Below, piece by piece: positions 1 through 6,539 of a stretch of DNA of 7,235 nucleotides (its first letter is position 1; every line of letters starts with the position of its first letter). The DNA comes from Methylovulum sp. GTDB lineage: Bacteria; Pseudomonadota; Gammaproteobacteria; Methylococcales; Methylomonadaceae. The position numbers and the translations under genes are program-made. The notes beneath the pieces were generated by a model. That model worked only from the letters and a program-made list of their open reading frames with translations. It had not been told where the DNA came from and ran no database searches. The stretch covers positions 1-7,235 of the forward strand of contig JAQTNZ010000126.1 in NCBI GenBank assembly GCA_028713595.1, read 5' to 3'.

Positions 1-360
1 TAGGGTTGGGCATAAAAAAAACTTTGGGATGACCCCTCATGAACCTTAAACTCAAGAGGGACGGTTCGGGCTGGGCAATGGGCTAACATCTTGTAACCAC
101 AGCCTTATAGATGTCGCTTACTGGGTAATGCTTATCCGGGCAGCCCTTACAAAGCACCTTCAAGAAATACGAAGGCTTGGCCGATATGTCGCCCAAAGCC
201 AATGGGATAGCGTTTTTAAAGTCACCATTGCTTCCCATTTACGTCCAGCTTTGAAAGCCGCCTATTTTAACCTAAAAAGCTGGCAAAAATATAGGAAACC
301 ATAAATAAGCAATGCAAACAAGCAAAAATAGCCACTATCCGCCCTGTTTGCCCGGCATAA
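1..360. other. Intergenic stretch, no supported gene
   Basis: I see no gene here. All three plus-strand frames close within the first 50 bases. The longest nearby plus-strand frame runs from about 129 to a stop near 272 (about 47 codons), with an ATG at 186, no clear ribosome binding site and no recognisable protein. Two minus-strand frames are open at the left edge: the one with ATGs at 38-40 and 11-13 begins after a stop at 83, and the other begins after a stop near 103. They could be the first codons of a gene running off the window, but too little is visible to call. Base composition becomes more AT-rich from about 270, leading into the DnaA-box module. Confidence 0.5.
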
Positions 361-567
361 AAGTTATGCACAGAAGCTGTGGATAACTTTGTGGACAAAA
401 TCCTAGCTTGAAGGGTTAGCCACGGTTTTAATTAGTGTTTTGTCAAATTGTACAAATATCGACCAATCCCATAAATTATATAGTTATCAATAAGTTAATA
501 TTTATAAAAACTTATCAGGCAGTTATGGGCGGGAAAGTCACAAGTCATTGATTCTTGCTGTGGGCAA
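361..567. other. Origin-like DnaA-box module, copy A
   Basis: Seen: three DnaA-type boxes, TTATGCACA (364-372), TGTGGATAA (378-386, exact reverse complement of the consensus TTATCCACA) and TGTGGACAA (390-398). The first two face each other and form a palindrome with 13-base arms, one mismatch and a 3-base loop (361-373 / 377-389). Then follow the 18-mer TTTTGTCAAATTGTACAA (438-455), an AT-rich stretch (466-515), a perfect IHF consensus at 485-497, and a block at 548-567 ending in the DnaA-box-like TGTGGGCAA. Known: clustered DnaA boxes next to an AT-rich unwinding region with an IHF site are the usual parts of a gammaproteobacterial oriC. Inferred: this is an origin, or another DnaA-binding locus such as a titration or reactivation site. 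No dnaA, rpmH, mnmG or parAB gene is visible to confirm an origin. Confidence 0.7.
485..497 (+). promoter_or_regulatory. Perfect IHF-consensus site in module A
   Basis: TATCAATAAGTTA matches WATCAANNNNTTR at every specified base. It lies in the AT-rich part of module A, 107 bases from the central DnaA box. IHF bends origin DNA in E. coli to help DnaA open it. The consensus is short enough to arise by chance in AT-rich DNA, so support comes mainly from the near-match at the equivalent place in copy B. Confidence 0.5.
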
Positions 568-570
568 CTG

Positions 571-685
571 TTATTGAATCAAAATTAATGGGGCTAAAAA
601 AGCCCGCTTCGTTTTTTATCGTACCTATTGGGTGCAAAAATTTAAACGGCAACGGGCAGCATCTGCCAAACGCCGATAAGCCATA
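571..685. other. Spacer between the two modules
   Basis: This spacer has no coding potential that I can support. It holds a small hairpin, GGGCT/AGCCC around AAAAA (591-605), followed after six bases by a T-run (611-617), and a second small inverted repeat GGCAG-CAT-CTGCC (655-667). The first resembles a weak plus-strand terminator, but no plus-strand gene is visible for it to end. Confidence 0.4.
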
Positions 686-890
686 AAGTTATACACAGAT
701 CCTGTGGATAACTCTGTGGATTACTCGTAAAATTTAATCCTTAATGGCGGTTTTTATTACAGTTTTGTTAAATTGTACAATTATCAGCCAACACAATTAT
801 TTTTTATTTATCATACACTTATGTTGTTGCTGGCGACTTGCCGCCCTCATTGGCCGACAATCTTAAGTGCTTGATTTTTGCTGTGGGCAA
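686..890. other. Origin-like DnaA-box module, copy B
   Basis: This is a second copy of the module, 325 bases downstream in the same orientation. DnaA-type boxes are TTATACACA (689-697), TGTGGATAA (703-711, exact consensus complement) and TGTGGATTA (715-723), at the same 14- and 12-base steps as copy A. The facing pair again forms a palindrome (687-698 / 702-713) with a different 3-base loop. The 18-mer recurs as TTTTGTTAAATTGTACAA (763-780), an IHF-like site lies at 809-821, and the closing block at 871-890 again ends in TGTGGGCAA. The DnaA-box block matches copy A at 30 of 34 bases (687-720), the 18-mer block at 36 of 43 (748-790) and the closing block at 19 of 20. The linkers are much less alike. 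It carries one GATC (698-701), so the module is not Dam-site-rich as E. coli oriC is. Confidence 0.7.
809..821 (+). promoter_or_regulatory. IHF-like site in module B
   Basis: TATCATACACTTA differs from WATCAANNNNTTR at one base. It starts 106 bases from the central DnaA box of copy B, compared with 107 for the perfect site of copy A. That positional agreement is the reason for listing a one-mismatch site. Confidence 0.35.
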
Positions 891-895
891 GTCGC
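833..895. repeat. 10-base perfect inverted repeat closing module B
   Basis: GCGACTTGCC (833-842) is exactly complementary to GGCAAGTCGC (886-895), with 43 bases between. The right arm overlaps the closing conserved block of module B. It could form a stem in single-stranded DNA or RNA, or be a spaced protein-binding dyad. Copy A has only a 5-base counterpart (CAGTT 520-524 / AACTG 566-570). Confidence 0.45.
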
Positions 896-930
896 AGCGC
901 CGCTAAACCTGTTTAGCACAGAAAGCAATG

Positions 931-954
931 TTTTTGTGATGTACCTCACAAAAA
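931..954. promoter_or_regulatory. CRP-type operator dyad
   Basis: A perfect inverted repeat with 9-base arms TTTTTGTGA (931-939) and TCACAAAAA (946-954) around six bases. Its core is TGTGA-N6-TCACA, the textbook binding pattern of CRP/Vfr-family regulators. Neither flank has a T-run of the kind that would make it an intrinsic terminator. No gene start lies close on either strand, so its target is unknown. Confidence 0.5.
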
Positions 955-963
955 TTATCGCAA

Positions 964-983
964 ACTGCCTACTGGTAGGCAGT
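964..983. promoter_or_regulatory. 20-base perfect palindrome, operator-like
   Basis: ACTGCCTAC (964-972) and GTAGGCAGT (975-983) are perfect complements around TG. The short GC-rich-centred dyad resembles operators of TetR-family repressors, which is an analogy of form only. It lies 10 bases from the CRP-type dyad. As RNA in the hrpA 3' region it would form an 8-base stem with a 4-base loop, so an RNA or terminator role is possible, but the following minus-strand bases (TTTGCG) make a poor T-tract. Confidence 0.45.
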
Positions 984-1017
984 ATTCAAGCATTTTAAAA
1001 AATCGCGGGAAATTTAA

Positions 1018-1039
1018 GGCGCAAGGATGGGCTTGCGCC
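1018..1039 (-). terminator. Probable hrpA intrinsic terminator
   Basis: GGCGCAAG (1018-1025) pairs with CTTGCGCC (1032-1039) around a 6-base loop, a perfect 8-base GC-rich stem. Read on the minus strand it lies 26 bases past the hrpA stop and is followed by TTAAATTT, a moderate U-tract. Confidence 0.6.
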
Positions 1040-1065
1040 GGCTTCAGCGGTGCGCGACCTATGTT

Positions 1066-4000
1066 TTAGCCCCGCTCATCCCATGCCTTATCCAGGCGTT
1101 TGGCCGAAACCGGATAAGCCGTCTTTAAATGCTGGGCGAACAGCGATACCCGAAATTCTTCCAGCATCCAGCGAAACGCCTCTTGTTCTGGCACCAGCTC
1201 ATGTTTTGGGGCTTTTTTCTCCACATCCTTCCAATAGCGCAAAACATAACGGTTAAGCTCTTGGCTTTTTTGGGGGGTATTGTCCAACTTTTCCAAACGG
1301 TAGCTAATCGCTTTCAGATAGCGCGGCAAGGCTTTAAGCTGTTGGTAGGGGGTGTTGCGCAAGAACCCCGCATAAACCAATACCGACAGCTGATCGTTGA
1401 CATCTTTTGCCAGCGGGTCATTGGCATTCAGACGTTGCAACTGAGTTTTGATTGCCGAGTACAACGCCATTATCTCCAAAGCCAGTTTGCCGGCTTCGGT
1501 GGCGACCGCCATCAGCCCTGCTTTGTTTTGCTGCAAACTTTGTTCAAACGCCTGCTGGGTGCGCAGGATGCGCCCATCAATAAAAACATGGTGCAAAATC
1601 AATTTCAGCATATCCTCCTTATACGAAGCCGTAACCGCAAATTTGATAAACGGGTGCGCAGGCAGGCGCTGGTAGGTCAACTCGGCAGCGGCGGCTTGCA
1701 GATTGTTTTTGCATAAATAGGTGCATTCTTTGCGCAAAGACAACTGGAACAAACGCAACAACCCTGCCTGATGCTGGATAGCCGCTTTTTGTTCGGTGTC
1801 AAAAATCCGCACCCCCACCGCGTCGCCTTCATCGACAATCGCCGGAAAGCCGATAAAACTTTGCCCCTGTTGGCTAAAGCTGTAGGTGTCGGGCAAATCC
1901 TCAAACGCCCATTGGATGCAGCCGGTATAACCTAGTTCATCGGCGGCAATCTGATCGAAACTTTTTACCGCTTGGATGGCATGTTTTTGCTGCAATTTTT
2001 TCAAATCCCGCCCGTAATCGAGCAGCTTGCCTTGATCGTCAATCACCCGAAAATTCATTTTTAAATGCTCGGCTACCCCCTCCAGCACCCACGCATTTAA
2101 GGGGATCGCCTCCCCTGTCAATTTGCGCAACCGATAACCCAACCATTCTTGCAACATGCCCTTAAAATCCGGCTCTATTTCCAGACAGCGTTTCACGGTT
2201 TCCGGCACGGGCACAAAATGTTTGCGCAAGTTTTTTGGCAGCCCCTTAATCAGCGCAATACATTTTTCTTCCAACAAGCCCGGCACTAGCCAATCAAACG
2301 GTACGGGCGACAATTGGTTAAGCTGATGCACGGGAATTACGGCGGTCACGCCATCTTCATCATGTCCAGGCTCAAAACGGTATTGCAAGGGGATGGTCAG
2401 ATTACCGATTTTTTTACTGTCAGGATAATCCCACTCGTTGACCACCCCCTCTTTTTCGCGAGTCAAATCTTCTTTGGTCAGAAACAGGATTTTCGGCTCG
2501 GCCCGTTCAACGGTCTTACGCCATTGGTCTAAGGTAATGCCGTTGACAATCTCCGCCGGCAATTTGCCGTCATAAAACCCGTACAACCACAATTCATCTT
2601 CCACCAAATCCACGCGCCGCCCCTTGTGCTGGATCATCCCCACTTCTTCCAGCAATTTTTGGTTGGCGACAAAAAACGGGGCGTTGCTGTGGTATTCATG
2701 GCTGACCAACGCCGATTGGATAAACAGCTCCCGCGCCGCCTTGGCATCGACCCGCTCATAAGGGATTTTCCGCCCCGCCTGTAGTGTCAGGCCATACAAG
2801 ATAGTGCGCTCATAGACCGCGCTACGCCCGGCCTTTTTCTCCCAATGTGGGTCGTAATAATTATGTTTGACCAAATGCCCGGCGCAATGCTCTATCCATT
2901 CCGGCTCGATACGCGCCACCGTCCGCGCATACACCTTGCTGGTCTCCACCTGCTCTGCGGCCATAATCCATTTAGGCTTAAGCTTATGCACCCCCGAACC
3001 TGGAAAAATGAAAAACTTCAGGCCACGCGCCCCCAGATATTCGTATTGCTCATGGCGAAAACCGATATTCGACAACAAGCCCGTCAACAGGGCGCGGTGG
3101 ATATTTTCATAAGCGGCCATCTCACCTGCCACCAAGGTATTCAGGTGCATGTTCAAATCACCCTTGACCACCTGCAAAATTTGCGCGTGAATGTCAAACC
3201 ATTCGCGCATCCGCAGATATGACAAAAAATTGTCCGAACAATATTTGCGCAATTTGCTGTTGGACAGATGTTTTTTCTGCTCTTCGTAAGTGTTCCATAC
3301 ATTTAATAGGGTCAAAAAATCCGATTCGGGATGACGGAACGCCGCATGTTTGGCATCGGCCTGGGCCATTTTATCGGCAGGTTTTTCACGCGGGTCTTGC
3401 ACGCTCAAGGCGGCGACAATAATCGCCACCTCATGCAGGCAGCCTTCGTCGTGCGCGGCCACCAGCATCCGCGCCAGCTTCGGGTCGGTCGGAAATTTTG
3501 CCAGTTGCCGCCCCATGTCGGTCAACTGCCCCGCCTTATCCAAAGCATTGACCTCGTGCAGCATGGTTTTGCCATCACGGATCATCTTGTCATCGGGCGG
3601 TTCGATAAACGGGAAATCCTCAATATCACCCAGCTTCAACGCCGCCATCTGCAAAATGACCGCCGACAAATTGGTGCGCATGATTTCCGGCTCGGTAAAC
3701 TCTGGCCTAGCTAGATAATCCTCACGCGAATACAAACGGATACAGATGCCTTCGGCAACCCGCCCGCAACGTCCGGCGCGTTGGTTGGCACTGGATTGGG
3801 AAATCCGCTCTATCGGCAAGCGCTGGATTTTACTGCGGTGGCTGTAACGGCTAATCCGCGCATGGCCGGTGTCGATCACCCCGCGTATGCCCGGCACGGT
3901 CAACGAGGTTTCCGCGACATTGGTCGCCAAGACGATACGCAATTTGCCGCCCTTGGGGTTAAACACCCGCTCCTGTTCGCTGACACTGAGCTTGGAATAC

Positions 4001-4974
4001 AGCGGCAAAATCTCATACTGGCTAGGATGGTGCTTTTTTAAAGAATCGGTGGTTTCCCTGATCTCCCGCTCACCGCTTAAAAAAATCAAAATATCGCCGC
4101 GCAAATCGCGGGTCAGCTCATCCACTGCATCCAATATTGCGTTTTGCAAATCGTCGGTGGTTTCATCTTCCTCTTCTTCGTCTTTTTGCTCAATCGGGCG
4201 ATAACGGACATCCACCGGATAAGTCCGCCCCGACACCTCAATAATCGGCGCATTGTCAAAATGCTCGGAGAAACGTTTGGTGTCTATCGTGGCCGAAGTG
4301 ATAATCAGCTTTAGGTCAGGGCGTTTGGGCAACAGCCATCTCATATAGCCAAGCAGAAAATCAATGTTCAGGCTGCGCTCATGGGCCTCATCAATGATGA
4401 GGGTGTCGTACTGGTTCAGATACGGGTCATTTTGCGACTCCGCCAACAAAATCCCGTCCGTCATCAGCTTGACCAAGGATTCGGCATGGGTCTTGTCATT
4501 AAAACGGATTTTGTAACCCACCGCCTTGCCGACAGTCTCGCCCAATTCCTCGGCAATCCGGTCCGCCACCGTCCGTGCTGCAATCCGGCGCGGTTGGGTA
4601 TGGCCGATAAACCCCGCCGCGCCACGGCCAATCGACAGACATATTTTTGGCAATTGCGTAGTCTTGCCCGACCCGGTCTCACCGCACACCACCACCACTT
4701 GATGGTTTTTAATCAGTTCGGCAATATCATCCTTCTTGCCCGTGACCGGCAAATCGGGGAAGTTCAGCGGCGGGATACTGGCAAGGCGGCGGTTACGCAA
4801 CGCCACCGATTTGTCGATACGGCCGGCAAGATTGTCCAAAGCCCCGTCAATCGGTTTACCCTTCTTGGCATCCTGACGGAAGCGGTCTAACTGGCGTTTT
4901 AGGGTATGCCGGTCTTGGTTTAGGCAAAGGGCTAACTGGCGGGTGAGTTGTTGGATAAGTTCGCTGGTAGACAT
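1066..4974 (-). CDS. hrpA: ATP-dependent RNA helicase HrpA (DEAH box)
   Basis: This is a cytoplasmic DEAH-box RNA helicase. The family couples ATP hydrolysis to RNA or RNP remodelling; in E. coli, HrpA is linked to fimbrial mRNA processing and, more recently, to rescue of collided ribosomes. Seen: Walker A GETGSGKTT (about residues 98-106), DEAH (195-198), SAT (227-229), LATNVAETSLT motif V (349-359) and QRAGRCGR motif VI (398-405). Helicase-associated and OB-fold regions follow (including the PGSGVHKLKPKW stretch), then a long C-terminal DUF3418-type region typical of HrpA. Its 1302 residues match E. coli HrpA (about 1300). The ATG at 4974 is chosen because it puts Walker A at nearly the same position as in E. 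coli. A GTG at 5061 and an ATG at 5046 would add 29 or 24 unrelated residues. No start has a clear Shine-Dalgarno. The 151-base gap from the MATE gene shows no terminator and no convincing promoter, only a -10-like TATACT (5097-5102). Confidence 0.96.
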   Translation of the reverse strand: MSTSELIQQLTRQLALCLNQDRHTLKRQLDRFRQDAKKGKPIDGALDNLAGRIDKSVALRNRRLASIPPLNFPDLPVTGKKDDIAELIKNHQVVVVCGETGSGKTTQLPKICLSIGRGAAGFIGHTQPRRIAARTVADRIAEELGETVGKAVGYKIRFNDKTHAESLVKLMTDGILLAESQNDPYLNQYDTLIIDEAHERSLNIDFLLGYMRWLLPKRPDLKLIITSATIDTKRFSEHFDNAPIIEVSGRTYPVDVRYRPIEQKDEEEEDETTDDLQNAILDAVDELTRDLRGDILIFLSGEREIRETTDSLKKHHPSQYEILPLYSKLSVSEQERVFNPKGGKLRIVLATNVAETSLTVPGIRGVIDTGHARISRYSHRSKIQRLPIERISQSSANQRAGRCGRVAEGICIRLYSREDYLARPEFTEPEIMRTNLSAVILQMAALKLGDIEDFPFIEPPDDKMIRDGKTMLHEVNALDKAGQLTDMGRQLAKFPTDPKLARMLVAAHDEGCLHEVAIIVAALSVQDPREKPADKMAQADAKHAAFRHPESDFLTLLNVWNTYEEQKKHLSNSKLRKYCSDNFLSYLRMREWFDIHAQILQVVKGDLNMHLNTLVAGEMAAYENIHRALLTGLLSNIGFRHEQYEYLGARGLKFFIFPGSGVHKLKPKWIMAAEQVETSKVYARTVARIEPEWIEHCAGHLVKHNYYDPHWEKKAGRSAVYERTILYGLTLQAGRKIPYERVDAKAARELFIQSALVSHEYHSNAPFFVANQKLLEEVGMIQHKGRRVDLVEDELWLYGFYDGKLPAEIVNGITLDQWRKTVERAEPKILFLTKEDLTREKEGVVNEWDYPDSKKIGNLTIPLQYRFEPGHDEDGVTAVIPVHQLNQLSPVPFDWLVPGLLEEKCIALIKGLPKNLRKHFVPVPETVKRCLEIEPDFKGMLQEWLGYRLRKLTGEAIPLNAWVLEGVAEHLKMNFRVIDDQGKLLDYGRDLKKLQQKHAIQAVKSFDQIAADELGYTGCIQWAFEDLPDTYSFSQQGQSFIGFPAIVDEGDAVGVRIFDTEQKAAIQHQAGLLRLFQLSLRKECTYLCKNNLQAAAAELTYQRLPAHPFIKFAVTASYKEDMLKLILHHVFIDGRILRTQQAFEQSLQQNKAGLMAVATEAGKLALEIMALYSAIKTQLQRLNANDPLAKDVNDQLSVLVYAGFLRNTPYQQLKALPRYLKAISYRLEKLDNTPQKSQELNRYVLRYWKDVEKKAPKHELVPEQEAFRWMLEEFRVSLFAQHLKTAYPVSAKRLDKAWDERG

Positions 4975-5125
4975 TAAATGATTAGTGGATGCTGCTGTGG
5001 GGTGAAAAGATAAATAAGGCGGACGTTTATCGGTATAAAGGGCCATCAACAAATAATACACGTTTTGGGTGGGTGGCGGGTAATCCGTTCACTTAGAGTA
5101 TATGCTTATCATGAAGGTTTTGTGC

Positions 5126-6421
5126 CTACAGTTGCCAAGCCCCTGACCTGACCGACCACCATTTCCCTAAAGCCTTAAGCGCCGTTGAAACCCCAATCAC
5201 CCACCATACCGCCGCCGCGCCGTAACCCCAATACACCGCGAACAGCCAGCTAAAGGGGACGCGCATTATATTTAATGGCGCCGACCAGTAAAAAATCGAG
5301 TGGGTTTTACCCGCCCCGCTCAAAATGCCTTCCGCCAACGATTCATAAGCTATAAATAGTTGCGAAAAGGCCAAGATTTGTGCGTAACAAATGGCTTCGG
5401 CCAACACTTGCGGGTCTTGCGTAAACAAACCGCATAAAAAACGGGCACCGAAGAAAAACACGCCCGACACCAGCAAGCCGGTAACGGTCAATAACTTAAA
5501 CGCCAGCCTGATCGCGTGCTTGGCTTCAGTCACATCCCCCGCCCCCAAATTGCGGCCAACGATACTGGCGATGCCCATTGAAAAGCCCCAGAATATCGGC
5601 CAAGTAAAGCCTTCCAAAGCCGAAAAGCCAATCCCCAATGCGGCATTGACGGGCGCACCCAACGGGGAAATCACCCAATGCAGCAGGGCGGCATAAACCA
5701 GTGCGAACATCAGCGTTCCCCAGCACATCGGCAAACCAATCTTGGCAATTTTCAACACGGTGCGGCCCAGCCCCATATCCGTAAATCTAAACGCAGTGGC
5801 ACGGCGCAAGCAAATTAACCCCAACAACGCCGCCACGGCTTGGCTGAGTCCGGTCGCCATAGCCGAACCGCCAATACCGTAACCCAACTGGTAGATGCAG
5901 ATAGGGTTGAGCACGATATTCAGCACTGTGGCGATAACCTGCAAAAACAACACGATGCGGGGACGCTTGTAAGCAATAAAAATGGCATCCAAAGTCGGCA
6001 TAAGCGCTTGCGGCAAACAATAGGTCGCCTGCCAGCGCAGGAAAATCGCCGCTTGCTCGGCGACGGTATCGGACAGCCCCAATAAATGGGTGATGACGGG
6101 CGCAAACAGGCCGCTTAAAGCCAGCACCACCATGCCTATCAACAAGGCTCCGGTCAGGGCATTGCCGATCAGGCGTTTTTGCTCAGCAACGTGTCCGCCG
6201 CCCACCGCCCGCGCCACCAAGGACAGTGTACCCGCAGAAATGATGGCGTAAACCGCATAATAGCCAATCAGAATAAACGTGCAAGAGGCAATCGCCGCTT
6301 GCGCCTCAACGCCCAGCCATTGCACGGCTTGTTGGTCAATCACCCGATAGGCGTTATTCAACATGGCCGATAGCGCGGTGGGTAAGGTCAGCGCAATCAG
6401 CTGTCTACTACGGATAGTCAT
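5126..6421 (-). CDS. MATE-family multidrug/cation efflux transporter
   Basis: This is an inner-membrane antiporter of the MATE family, which exports cationic drugs or metabolites in exchange for Na+ or H+; the substrate here cannot be told. Seen: 431 residues, strongly hydrophobic throughout, consistent with about 12 membrane segments in two related halves. Family-type motifs are the Asp in the first helix (VID, residue 29), VARAVGGG (69-76), LNIVLNPI (167-174), VGRNLGAGD (288-296) and LSGAGKT (367-373). The usual VGHLG-type sequence after helix 1 reads VQWLG here, a small departure. The ATG at 6421 is chosen because MTIRSRQLIALTLP begins just before the first helix. The in-frame extension to a TTG at 6478 would overlap the promoter. 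There is no clear Shine-Dalgarno. hrpA follows 151 bases downstream on the same strand. Confidence 0.93.
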   Translation of the reverse strand: MTIRSRQLIALTLPTALSAMLNNAYRVIDQQAVQWLGVEAQAAIASCTFILIGYYAVYAIISAGTLSLVARAVGGGHVAEQKRLIGNALTGALLIGMVVLALSGLFAPVITHLLGLSDTVAEQAAIFLRWQATYCLPQALMPTLDAIFIAYKRPRIVLFLQVIATVLNIVLNPICIYQLGYGIGGSAMATGLSQAVAALLGLICLRRATAFRFTDMGLGRTVLKIAKIGLPMCWGTLMFALVYAALLHWVISPLGAPVNAALGIGFSALEGFTWPIFWGFSMGIASIVGRNLGAGDVTEAKHAIRLAFKLLTVTGLLVSGVFFFGARFLCGLFTQDPQVLAEAICYAQILAFSQLFIAYESLAEGILSGAGKTHSIFYWSAPLNIMRVPFSWLFAVYWGYGAAAVWWVIGVSTALKALGKWWSVRSGAWQL

Positions 6422-6462
6422 GGTTTGTTTATAAGAATGGGCATAAAACGGGTGATACAGAC

Positions 6463-6491
6463 AATAAACGCCATGCAAAGCGTTTAGTCAA
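6463..6491 (-). promoter_or_regulatory. Candidate sigma70 promoter of the MATE gene
   Basis: On the minus strand, TTGACT (6486-6491, five of six to TTGACA) is followed after 17 bases by TTTATT (6463-6468, four of six to TATAAT). It would start transcription about 35 bases before the ATG at 6421. The -35 box overlaps the T-tract of the upstream gene's terminator. It is the best match in the short gap between that terminator and the start codon. Confidence 0.5.
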
Positions 6492-6519
6492 AAAAAAGGC
6501 CGCATCACGCGGCCTTTTT
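6490..6519 (-). terminator. Strong intrinsic terminator of the propeller gene
   Basis: GGCCGC (6498-6503) pairs with GCGGCC (6509-6514) around ATCAC, and flanking A and T runs extend the stem to 11 pairs. On the minus strand the stem is followed by an unbroken run of eight T (6490-6497). It lies 20 bases past the stop of the upstream propeller gene. The A-run and T-run on both sides would let it work in both directions. Confidence 0.9.
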
Positions 6520-6539
6520 CTGCTTAAAGCCTAAGAACG

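Noticed and set aside
41..72. GAACC...GGTTCGGG resembles part of a group II intron domain V
   Set aside because: The arms are only five bases, the element is shorter than domain V, and the catalytic triad and tetraloop pattern are missing. No intron-encoded protein is present.
129..274. Short plus-strand open frame with an ATG at 186
   Set aside because: Under 50 codons, no ribosome binding site, no recognisable protein and no context.
590..617. Terminator-like hairpin and T-run between the modules
   Set aside because: The stem is five bases, the T-run is offset by six bases, and no upstream plus-strand gene exists to terminate.
1129..1716. 195-codon plus-strand open frame
   Set aside because: It lies wholly antisense to hrpA, whose protein is strongly conserved. 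The translation looks like a reverse-strand shadow with no family resemblance.
4381..4890. 169-codon plus-strand open frame
   Set aside because: Antisense to the helicase core of hrpA (Walker A to DEAH), so it is a shadow of a conserved coding frame.
5097..5102. TATACT on the minus strand as a -10 box for hrpA
   Set aside because: No acceptable -35 hexamer lies 16-18 bases upstream, so I could not support a promoter.
5840..6085. 81-codon plus-strand open frame inside the MATE gene
   Set aside because: Antisense to conserved transporter sequence, with no promoter, ribosome binding site or recognisable product.
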